From Deltaproteobacteria bacterium (GTDB lineage: Bacteria > Desulfobacterota > DSM-4660 > Desulfatiglandales > Desulfatiglandaceae), in NCBI GenBank assembly GCA_019307645.1, contig JAFDJF010000206.1, positions 1 through 5,638 on the forward strand: 5,638 nt of DNA. Reading direction: 5' to 3'. Under the pieces are notes generated by a model, which was not told the origin of the DNA, searched no databases, and was given only the letters and a program-made list of their open reading frames with translations. Position 1 is the first letter of the stretch; each line of letters opens with the position of its first letter. Position numbers and translations under genes: made by a program. Below are positions 1 to 5,544 of the stretch, one piece after another.

Positions 1-513
1 CAGATGATTTCCATGGATATTACAGACCGCAAGAGAGCTGAACAGGCATTGTGACAAAAAAAGAAGGAGCTTGAGAAAAAGACACTTGAGCTGGAAGAAG
101 TTAATACTGCCCTGAGAGTTTTGTTGAGAAAGCGGGAGGAAGATAAATCAGAGCTTGAAGAGAAAGTCTTGTTCAGCGTGAAGGATTTGATTCTACCGTA
201 TCTGGAAAAACTGAGAAGGAGTGCTGTGGATCAAAGAGAGATGTCGTATCTAGATATCATAGAATCAAATCTTAATGACATCACCTCGCCTTTTGCATCA
301 CCAAAATCTTCCGAGTTTTATAAATTTACGCCTACACAGATCCATGTTGCAAATCTTGTGAAACAGGGTAAGCGGACAAAAGAGATCGCAGAAATATTAA
401 ATCTTTCCACAAGTACCATCGATACTCACAGGGACAGCATAAGAAAGAAGTTCGGAATTACCCACAAAAAAATAAATCTCAGAGCCTACTTGCTGTCCAA
501 AGATACTATCTAA
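1..513 (+). pseudogene. PAS–LuxR-type transcriptional regulator, 5'-truncated by the window and interrupted by an in-frame TGA
   Basis: Reading frame 1 opens with ISMDITDRKRAEQAL, the typical tail of a PAS/PAC sensory domain, and then meets TGA at 52–54. The same frame continues with a Lys/Glu-rich coiled-coil linker (about 55–180), a helical segment, and a LuxR/GerE helix-turn-helix at about 328–510 (FTPTQIHVANLVKQGKRTK, then IAEILNLSTSTIDTHR), ending at TAA 511–513. Without the stop this would be one normal PAS–coiled coil–HTH regulator, so the TGA is best read as a nonsense change, CGA (Arg) to TGA by one transition, or a sequencing error. The HTH part could still be made alone: GTG at 226 follows AGAAGGAG (214–221) and would give 95 residues; TTG 121 and ATG 241 are alternatives with weaker ribosome sites. 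Its base composition is visibly more A+T-rich than the genes downstream. As the neighbour on the same strand it is a candidate regulator of the operon, which is inference only. The family assignment is firm; the pseudogene status is moderately sure. Confidence 0.75.
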
Positions 514-722
514 CTTGGCTCAACAATAACTCACCAATAATCAAATATTGTAAATTGCTGAATTCTCAGGTCTACTCACTATGGTGTGACGCATTTATTT
601 GAATTGTAGTTTAGATTTATGGTGTCGGAGCGCGAAATTGATGGGCCCTTGTAGCGTGATGCAAAATAAGCACGTTAATTTACTCAAATAATAGACAGCC
701 CTAACAGTAAAGGAGAGAAACC
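514..722 (+). promoter_or_regulatory. A+T-rich intergenic region upstream of the operon; likely holds its promoter
   Basis: This is the longest gene-free stretch in the window and lies before the first gene of the co-directional set, so the operon promoter is expected here. I see no convincing -35/-10 pair and no sigma-54 (-24/-12) motif. The octamer TATGGTGT occurs twice as a direct repeat (580–587 and 618–625, 38 bases apart). A weaker related element, GTAGCGTGATGC (651–662), matches ATGGTGTGACGC (581–592) at 8 of 12 positions. These could be operator half-sites, but short repeats of this kind arise by chance. No clear rho-independent terminator follows the regulator remnant. Confidence 0.35.
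708..716 (+). promoter_or_regulatory. Shine-Dalgarno site of the FAD oxidoreductase gene
   Basis: TAAAGGAGA lies six bases before the ATG at 723 and fixes that start. The encoded N-terminus reaches the dinucleotide-binding glycine motif after about 17 residues, as expected for the family. Confidence 0.8.
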
Positions 723-2384
723 ATGTCTTCCATACCTGACAAGTGGGATCTTGAAGTGGATTTTGTTGCCGTTGGATCCGGCGGCGGTGCAATTATGGCC
801 GCTATTATTGCTCATGATCTGGGCAAAAAGACCGTCGTGCTGGAGAAGGCGCCAAAGGCGGGTGGGGTGACCGCATACTCCGGAGGGAACTTATTCCTCC
901 CGAATAATCACGTGATGCAGCGTGAAGGCATTGCCGATTCCTATGAAGCCGGACGGGCGTATATGGACTTTCTAGCCGGGGATTACAATGATCCGGGGTT
1001 ATTGGATGTCATGCTCGAGGCCGGCTATAAAGCAGTCCCTTATCTGGAGGAGAAATGCGGGATGAAGTGGATCGTCATAAAGGATTTTCCTGACTATTAT
1101 TATCCAAAGGCCCCGGGTTCGGCGCCCGAAGGTCGTTATATGGAGGTGGAGCTTTTCAAGGGGTCTGACCTTGGGGAGTGGCAGAGCAAAACATACCCAT
1201 CCACACCCAACATGTTAAACGGGGTTACATTCGGTGACACAAATGACTGGGGCGGTTTGTGCGGGATTCAGGGGTGGGATTTTGAAAAGATAGCCAGAGG
1301 AACGGAAGAAGATCTGCGCGGGCTCGGCCCGGGGGTCATGTCTTATATGATAAAGGCTGCAATGGTAGATCGAGGCATACCTGCGTATCTTGAGACGCCT
1401 GTCAGGGAACTTATAACGGAAGACGGCGTGGTCATCGGTGTTCGTGCTGAGCATGAAGGCAGGGATTTTTATGTGCGGGGCGCAGCCGGTGTTTTGGTCG
1501 CCGTAGGCGGCTATGACCTGAACGAAGAGATGACCCGTTATTTTGAAGGGCTCCCTGAATGGAAGTCCATGTGCCCGCCTTATGTTACCGGCGATAATCT
1601 GATCCTGGGCGGTGATGTCGGCGCTGCGATTGCTGCGGTGCCGGCCCAGAATCTGGGGTGCTTTTATGGCTATAATATTCCCGGGGAGGAGCATTTTGGC
1701 GCGCCTGTCTGGAGAACAGCCTATGAAGGTTCCTGCCCTCACGCGCTTTGGGTAAACCGTGAAGGCAAACGTTTTACAGATGAAACATTTTACAAGGATT
1801 TTCAGCCGGCCGTGAAAAGATACGATGGTCGAAGCAACACCCAACCCAACTATCCGCCCTACCTGATTTTTGATCAGAACTTCTGTGATAATTACCCTCT
1901 TGGCACTTACATGCCCGGGGATCCAATTCCTGAAGCCGTGGCAAGCCGGGCGGATACACTGCGAGCGCTTGCGGAGAAACTTGGCATTGATGCAGATAAT
2001 TTTGAAGCCACGATTGAGCGGTTCAACCAGCTTGTGGAAAAAGGAGATGACACGGACTTTCATCGGGGCGAGTACCCCTGGGCTGTGAAATTTACAGGTG
2101 ACAAGACCTACCCCAATCCGAATCTGGGCAAGATTGAAAAACCGCCCTTTTTCGGCATGAAACTCATTCCCACGAATTGTGGTATCAATGCGGCAGGATT
2201 GAAAATAAACAAAAATGCTCAGGTGATGAGTGTTCGCGGGGAGCCGATTAAGGGTCTATATGCGGCAGGCAATTCCGCGGCCCACATTGACACGGGTTCC
2301 GGATATCAGAGTGGTGTTGCAAACCTGCGGGGTGTCGCCTGGGGCTGGATTGCCGCCCATCACGCGATCGAAGCAAATGATTGA
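723..2384 (+). CDS. FAD-dependent oxidoreductase, 3-ketosteroid dehydrogenase / fumarate reductase flavoprotein family
   Basis: A 553-residue flavoprotein, near the usual length of soluble KstD-type enzymes, with no signal peptide or membrane segment, so cytoplasmic. Residues 12–23 form the Rossmann FAD motif (VGSGGGA at 17–23) and E41 in VVLEK is the expected ribose-binding acid. GGVTAYSGGNLFLPNN (47–62), DYYYPKAPG (124–132), LWVNREGKRFTDE (342–354) and the C-terminal GLYAAGN (511–517) are signatures of the FAD_binding_2 family and specifically resemble 3-ketosteroid Δ1-dehydrogenases and the bile-acid flavoproteins BaiJ/BaiP. Such enzymes add or remove hydrogen across the C=C next to a ring ketone. 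Near the C-terminus, the Y-x-x-x-G pair that KstD uses for catalysis is changed: this protein has GYQSG (527–531), which keeps the glycine while the tyrosine is shifted by one. The exact substrate and direction are therefore open. It is the first gene of the operon and carries no heme or Fe-S domain of its own; the next gene's product could be its electron partner (inference). Confidence 0.85.
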   Translation: MSSIPDKWDLEVDFVAVGSGGGAIMAAIIAHDLGKKTVVLEKAPKAGGVTAYSGGNLFLPNNHVMQREGIADSYEAGRAYMDFLAGDYNDPGLLDVMLEAGYKAVPYLEEKCGMKWIVIKDFPDYYYPKAPGSAPEGRYMEVELFKGSDLGEWQSKTYPSTPNMLNGVTFGDTNDWGGLCGIQGWDFEKIARGTEEDLRGLGPGVMSYMIKAAMVDRGIPAYLETPVRELITEDGVVIGVRAEHEGRDFYVRGAAGVLVAVGGYDLNEEMTRYFEGLPEWKSMCPPYVTGDNLILGGDVGAAIAAVPAQNLGCFYGYNIPGEEHFGAPVWRTAYEGSCPHALWVNREGKRFTDETFYKDFQPAVKRYDGRSNTQPNYPPYLIFDQNFCDNYPLGTYMPGDPIPEAVASRADTLRALAEKLGIDADNFEATIERFNQLVEKGDDTDFHRGEYPWAVKFTGDKTYPNPNLGKIEKPPFFGMKLIPTNCGINAAGLKINKNAQVMSVRGEPIKGLYAAGNSAAHIDTGSGYQSGVANLRGVAWGWIAAHHAIEAND

Positions 2385-2412
2385 TTTCATTCTCTCAGAA
2401 AGTACTAACTTA

Positions 2413-2433
2413 TTATAATTTCAACAATTATAA
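2413..2433 (+). promoter_or_regulatory. Perfect 8-bp AT-rich inverted repeat just before a Shine-Dalgarno site
   Basis: Arms TTATAATT (2413–2420) and AATTATAA (2426–2433) are exact reverse complements around the spacer TCAAC. The downstream arm touches the ribosome site AAAGGAG (2432–2438) of the gene starting at 2448. It could be an operator for a dimeric regulator: the half-sites TTATAAT/ATTATAA are like those of the PerR box, but with 7 bases between them instead of 1. It could also be a weak RNA hairpin affecting ribosome access, or chance in AT-rich DNA. It lies inside the operon, 28 bases after the previous stop codon. Confidence 0.45.
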
Positions 2434-2447
2434 AGGAGTAAGACAAA

Positions 2448-3500
2448 ATGACAGAAAGTGAGCACATCCACAAACTGGCTGAGGTGAGCGGGAAGGCTGA
2501 ATCAAAGGCAATGCACAAATTCCTCGAGAACGTGACGACGGAGGAGGAGGCCCGTTTTATGCTTGAAATGCCGGCTCCAAACAAGGATTTGGCAGGCAAA
2601 TTCAACATGACCGAAGAGGCGGTGGAAAGAAAGATTCTGAATCTGGCGCAAAGGGGTTTGATATCGCCTTCAGAAAAAGGGGAGTATCGCTTTAACAATG
2701 TGGTGCCGATTCTCCACGATAATGTTTTCTCCAGCAGACCTGAACACATCCCTGAAGGACTGGATAAGTTGTGGTTGAAGATGTACGACGGTGAGAAGTT
2801 GTGGCATGAACTGTCAGAAATGTACGGTATGTTTGAAGCCCCCATTCTCAGGGTGATTCCTGCTGAAAGATCGGTTTCCACTGAGATTGAGCTACTTGAA
2901 CAGGAGAGCATTACCAAGATCATTGAGGCCAATCAGGATCTGATAACCATTCGCGATTGCTGCTGCCGCAACAGCGCTAAAAAGTGCCATCATCCGTTGG
3001 ACGTGTGTATGCAGTTTAAGGCCCGGGCAGAGTATGATCTTTTTCGAGGAAGCGGCAGAAAGGTCAGTACGGATGAAGCCGTAACCGTCGCTTTAACCGC
3101 TGTCGGCGCAGGCTTGATTCCCACGGTTACCAATATCTCGGCGACCGAGAATCTGGAGTTCATCTGTTTCTGTTGCGGGTGCGCCTGTCTGGTGCTGGAC
3201 CCCTCTCTTCGGGGGGGGAACCTGCCCAAGATCCTGTCGCCGAGCCGTTTTGAGGCAGTAATCAATTACGAAGCCTGTAACGGCTGCAAACACTGTGTGC
3301 CGAGATGCCAGGTGGGAGCCATTGAAATGAAACCGATCCCGGGTCATGCCACGATTAAGGCTGTGCTGGACCCTGATAAGTGTGTGGGTTGCGGCGTTTG
3401 TGATCTGGCGTGTGTGCCGGGTGCAATCACCATGGACTTGGTGAGAAAGCCGGAATTCATTCCGGAGGCCATCGCTGATGAGTCGGTCGTGCATCTGTAA
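2448..3500 (+). CDS. Winged-helix / polycysteine 4Fe-4S dicluster ferredoxin-like protein
   Basis: A 350-residue soluble protein with three parts. Residues about 35–85 look like a small winged-helix domain (KDLAGKFNMTEEAVERKI, then LNLAQRGLI and a short wing). The middle has cysteine groups C171/C172/C173, C180 and C187 (DCCCRNSAKKCHHPLDVC) and C240/C242/C243/C245/C247 (CFCCGCAC), which suggest one or two further metal clusters. Residues 277–322 carry two ferredoxin motifs, C277xxC280xxC283xxxC287 and C312xxC315xxC318xxxC322, each able to hold a [4Fe-4S] cluster. In all 18 cysteines sit in motif positions. Start ATG 2448 is supported by AAAGGAG at 2432–2438. The likely role is low-potential electron transfer between the flavoprotein before it, the AOR further on, and the cell's ferredoxin pool; the N-terminal fold may be a protein-docking rather than a DNA-binding module. 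I know this architecture from anaerobes but cannot name a characterised member. A run of eight G (3211–3218) lies between the polycysteine part and the ferredoxin part. Confidence 0.8.
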   Translation: MTESEHIHKLAEVSGKAESKAMHKFLENVTTEEEARFMLEMPAPNKDLAGKFNMTEEAVERKILNLAQRGLISPSEKGEYRFNNVVPILHDNVFSSRPEHIPEGLDKLWLKMYDGEKLWHELSEMYGMFEAPILRVIPAERSVSTEIELLEQESITKIIEANQDLITIRDCCCRNSAKKCHHPLDVCMQFKARAEYDLFRGSGRKVSTDEAVTVALTAVGAGLIPTVTNISATENLEFICFCCGCACLVLDPSLRGGNLPKILSPSRFEAVINYEACNGCKHCVPRCQVGAIEMKPIPGHATIKAVLDPDKCVGCGVCDLACVPGAITMDLVRKPEFIPEAIADESVVHL

Positions 3501-3521
3501 AATTTAAGAGGAGGGCAAAAG

Positions 3522-4445
3522 ATGAGTGATTTACTAAAAGGGAAAAAAGTTTTGATTACCGGGCTTACCGGGCAAGTCGCCTATCCTGTGGCCATGGCGC
3601 TGGCCGGGGAAAGTGATGTGTGGGGGATCGCCCGATTCAGCCATCCAAAAAAGAAAGAGGATCTTGAAGCTGCGGGCATTACCTGTGTGACGGTCGATCT
3701 GGCCGAAGGTGATTACAGCGGTGTTCCTGACGACTTTGACTTTGTGCTCAACTTTGCTGTGAGCTTTGAACCAACCTTTGATGGGGTTTTCTCCACCATT
3801 GTTGAGGGGCTGGGACTTCTCATGAGCCACTGCCGGAACGCCAAAGCCTTCTTCCACTGCTCATCGACGGGTGTCTACCAGTTCAACGATCACCAGGAGA
3901 TCAAAGAGACGGACCCGCTTGGGGACAATCACCAGGTCCTGATTCCTCCGTATAGTATCTCCAAGGCCGCTGCAGAAGGCATCGCCCGCTTTGGCGCGAG
4001 AGAATGGAACCTTCCCACGGTGATTGCACGGCTGAACGTGCCCTACGGCAACAACGGAGGCTGGCCGGGCTTTCATTTTGAGATGATGCTGGCCGGGGAG
4101 CCGGTTGCAGTGCACAAAAATAAGCCGAGTGAATACACGCCCATTCACGAAGATGACATCATTCGGACGGTTCCTAAGCTGCTCGAGGTGGCCGGTGTCC
4201 CGGCGACCATTGTCAACTGGGGCGGAAAGGATAGGGTGAGTATTGAGCAGTGGTGCGAGTACATGGGCAAGCTCACGGGTCATGAGCCCAAATTTAATTA
4301 CACGGACCAGACCCTGGAGAGCGTGATTCCGGACCTGACAAAAATGCATGAGCTTATTGGGAAAACACAGGTGGACTGGCGCGATGGTATGCGGCGGATG
4401 TTGGAGGCAATGCACCCGGAAATACCGTTAAAGACTGACGTTTAG
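3522..4445 (+). CDS. NAD(P)-dependent epimerase/dehydratase-like extended SDR
   Basis: A 307-residue extended short-chain dehydrogenase/reductase, the usual size. The N-terminal Rossmann fold starts at residue 8 (KVLITGLTGQVAYPVA), with the cofactor loop G14-L-T-G17-Q-V-A20, that is GxxGxxA instead of the usual GxxGxxG. D59 (VDL), the catalytic serine region CSSTGVY (113–119) and Y144xxxK148 (YSISK) are all present, so the oxidoreductase active site looks intact. ARLNVPYG (169–176) and YTPIHEDDI (205–213) are the conserved C-terminal elements of the epimerase/3β-HSD branch. The reaction is NAD(P)-linked alcohol/ketone interconversion. In this neighbourhood a ring hydroxyl of a steroid- or terpenoid-like compound is a more natural substrate than a nucleotide sugar, since no sugar-nucleotide genes are near; that is inference. 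ATG 3522 follows GAGGAGGG (3508–3515) 21 bases after the previous stop, consistent with co-translation in an operon. Confidence 0.85.
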   Translation: MSDLLKGKKVLITGLTGQVAYPVAMALAGESDVWGIARFSHPKKKEDLEAAGITCVTVDLAEGDYSGVPDDFDFVLNFAVSFEPTFDGVFSTIVEGLGLLMSHCRNAKAFFHCSSTGVYQFNDHQEIKETDPLGDNHQVLIPPYSISKAAAEGIARFGAREWNLPTVIARLNVPYGNNGGWPGFHFEMMLAGEPVAVHKNKPSEYTPIHEDDIIRTVPKLLEVAGVPATIVNWGGKDRVSIEQWCEYMGKLTGHEPKFNYTDQTLESVIPDLTKMHELIGKTQVDWRDGMRRMLEAMHPEIPLKTDV

Positions 4446-4493
4446 CTGAATCGTCAAACGCTAGGATTCGACCCATCACTGATAGAGGAAATA

Positions 4494-4502
4494 TAAGGAG
4501 GT
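4494..4502 (+). promoter_or_regulatory. Very strong Shine-Dalgarno site of the BaiE-like gene
   Basis: TAAGGAGGT is a full nine-base complement to the 3' end of 16S rRNA and lies five bases before the ATG at 4508. It is the strongest ribosome site in the window and suggests high translation of this small enzyme relative to its operon partners. Confidence 0.75.
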
Positions 4503-4507
4503 AACTC

Positions 4508-4969
4508 ATGGTTGATCTGCAAGAACTGGAAGCCATTAAAAGACTTAAATACAAGTACATGCGCTGCATCGATGAGAAGCTCTGGGATGAGATGAAAGAG
4601 TGTTTTGTACAAGATGCCACTTGCGCCTACGGTGGCGGCAAGTACTCCTTTTCAGGCAGGGACGAGATCATGAAATTCCTGATCGAGTCAATGGACCGCA
4701 AAACCTTCCTCTCCAGCCATCGGGTACACCATCCCGAGATCGAGTTCACGAGTGACACTACTGCAACAGGGATCTGGGCCCTTGAGGATTACGTAATCGA
4801 CGAAGAAAACGAGATCACTATCCGAGGCGCTGCTTTTTATCGCGACAAATACGCAAAAGTGAATGGGGAGTGGAAGATTATGCATATTGGTTACACCCGG
4901 ACCTTTGAAGAGATGGAGTCGCGAAAGGGCAACGAGAGGTTACAAATTACACAGCGTCTCGCCGAATGA
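4508..4969 (+). CDS. SnoaL/NTF2-fold dehydratase resembling bile-acid 7α-dehydratase (BaiE-like)
   Basis: A 153-residue protein of the SnoaL-like/NTF2 α+β barrel fold, slightly shorter than BaiE because it lacks BaiE's first ~13 residues. From memory, BaiE of Clostridium scindens aligns without gaps from residue 8 to about 94: EAIKRLKYKYMRCIDEKLWD corresponds to BaiE's EAIKELKGKYFRCLDGKMWD. The residues reported as catalytic or substrate-contacting in BaiE map onto Y17 (Y30), D22 (D35), Y41 (Y54), H71 (H83) and D94 (D106). TATGIWALED (85–94), GAAFYRDKY (107–115) and GYTRTFEE (128–135) are also shared in kind. BaiE removes water from a 7α-hydroxy-3-oxo-Δ4-steroid CoA ester by vinylogous elimination. 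A dehydration of a hydroxy-enone is the best guess here, with the flavoprotein and the SDR making that intermediate. Related SnoaL-type proteins of other function (isomerases, cyclases, ring hydroxylase small subunits) exist, so the fold is sure, the dehydratase role likely, and bile acid as the substrate only a possibility. Confidence 0.8.
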   Translation: MVDLQELEAIKRLKYKYMRCIDEKLWDEMKECFVQDATCAYGGGKYSFSGRDEIMKFLIESMDRKTFLSSHRVHHPEIEFTSDTTATGIWALEDYVIDEENEITIRGAAFYRDKYAKVNGEWKIMHIGYTRTFEEMESRKGNERLQITQRLAE

Positions 4970-5091
4970 AGGTGTCGAGGTCACCTGCTTGATGCTGAGT
5001 CCCAGCAACGGGGCATAGCCGCCAGCCTGAGGATTATTGGTATTTAAGAACCTGGCCCTCAGGGCCAGAATTATTACTATGAGGAGGACAA
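4970..5091 (+). other. Structured 122-base spacer inside the operon
   Basis: This is the longest gap between genes of the operon and it is rich in inverted repeats: AGGTG/CACCT (4970–4974 with 4982–4986), GCTG/CAGC (4994–4997 with 5003–5006), and the 8-bp hairpin at 5052–5068. No ORF with a ribosome site, no tRNA and no recognisable riboswitch core is visible. It may act as an mRNA processing, stabilising or attenuating segment that separates the BaiE-like gene from the VOC gene. Confidence 0.4.
5052..5068 (+). promoter_or_regulatory. Perfect GC-rich hairpin upstream of the VOC gene
   Basis: CTGGCCCT (5052–5059) and AGGGCCAG (5061–5068) are exact reverse complements around one base; as RNA it folds into a 7-bp GC-rich stem with a TCA loop. 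The tail is AATTATTACTAT, not a run of T, so it is a poor intrinsic terminator. A mRNA-stability element, partial attenuator or protein-binding palindrome are possible. The ribosome site GAGGAGG (5081–5087) lies 12 bases downstream and stays unpaired. Confidence 0.55.
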
Positions 5092-5535
5092 ATGAAGCCA
5101 CTGGGGGTTAACAGGGTAACGATTGCGGTGAAAGACCTAGAAAAGGGGATGGACTTCTACGGGAAACTTCTTGGCGCTACATTTCATGAGGCCACCGCCG
5201 AGGATGTTGTAACGCTTGGCATTCGGGCAGCCTTGAGTTGGGACGCGGGCATTGAGCTTGTTTCTCCGATGCCGGGCAGAGAAAGTTTCATCACAGAGAT
5301 TATCGAACAGCGCGGTGAGGGGCTGATAGGGGTTGTCTTTGCTGTGGATGACGTGGAGGAGGCGCACAAAGCAGCTCAGGATTTAGGCGTTGGAGTCTGG
5401 TATGAGCTTGACTATGACCAGGAAACCATAGACAAGCACCTTCAAGGCAGATTTACCAAATATAAGGAATACATGCTTGATGCCACTACATCTTTCGGGG
5501 TTGGACCGGTAATCGGGGAATTTAAAACCAAATAG
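5092..5535 (+). CDS. VOC (glyoxalase/methylmalonyl-CoA epimerase-like) fold protein
   Basis: A 147-residue protein with the two βαβββ modules of the vicinal-oxygen-chelate superfamily: VNRVTIAVKDLEKGMDFYGK (6–25) opens the first and GLIGVVFAVDDVEEAHKAA (77–95) the second. Members with a metal use four ligands, typically His / Gln or Glu / His / Glu. Here R8 stands where the first His is expected, E55 (GIELVSP) could be the second ligand, I79–G80 replaces the usual His–His, and the C-terminal segment FGVGPVIGEF has no obvious aligned Glu. The classic metal site therefore looks largely lost. The protein may bind a hydrophobic ligand or catalyse metal-free isomerisation rather than act as a true glyoxalase or epimerase. 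The start at 5092 is set by GAGGAGG (5081–5087). Its place between a dehydratase and an AOR gene ties it to the same pathway; its reaction is unknown. Confidence 0.8.
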   Translation: MKPLGVNRVTIAVKDLEKGMDFYGKLLGATFHEATAEDVVTLGIRAALSWDAGIELVSPMPGRESFITEIIEQRGEGLIGVVFAVDDVEEAHKAAQDLGVGVWYELDYDQETIDKHLQGRFTKYKEYMLDATTSFGVGPVIGEFKTK

Positions 5536-5544
5536 GGACTGGTC

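Noticed and set aside
52..54. TGA read as selenocysteine in the PAS–LuxR protein
   Set aside because: The residue lies in a PAS-to-coiled-coil linker where Arg/Lys/Glu is normal, no redox role is expected there, and no clear SECIS-like hairpin follows.
595..792. Small minus-strand ORF spanning the operon start
   Set aside because: No ribosome site or domain; it overlaps the upstream region and the start of the flavoprotein gene.
1215..2063. A 282-codon open frame on the minus strand inside the FAD oxidoreductase gene
   Set aside because: The + strand frame has clear family motifs throughout, while the antisense product has no recognisable domain. It is a by-product of codon bias.
2405..2932. 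A minus-strand open frame overlapping the Fe-S protein gene, and similar ones at 3861–4415 and 3093–3494
   Set aside because: They lie within well-supported + strand genes and show low-complexity or Ser/His-rich shadow composition, with no domain similarity.
4448..4467. Possible hairpin GAATC/GATTC between the SDR and the BaiE-like gene
   Set aside because: Only five base pairs with a long loop, easily expected by chance.
5052..5068. Rho-independent terminator
   Set aside because: The stem is strong, but no T run follows on either strand, and the next gene has the same direction and a good ribosome site 12 bases later.
4970..5091. Riboswitch (Moco/Tuco or cobalamin type) ahead of the VOC–AOR genes
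   Set aside because: A Moco/Tuco element would be attractive before an AOR gene, but I cannot find the conserved core sequences, and the gap precedes the VOC gene rather than the AOR.
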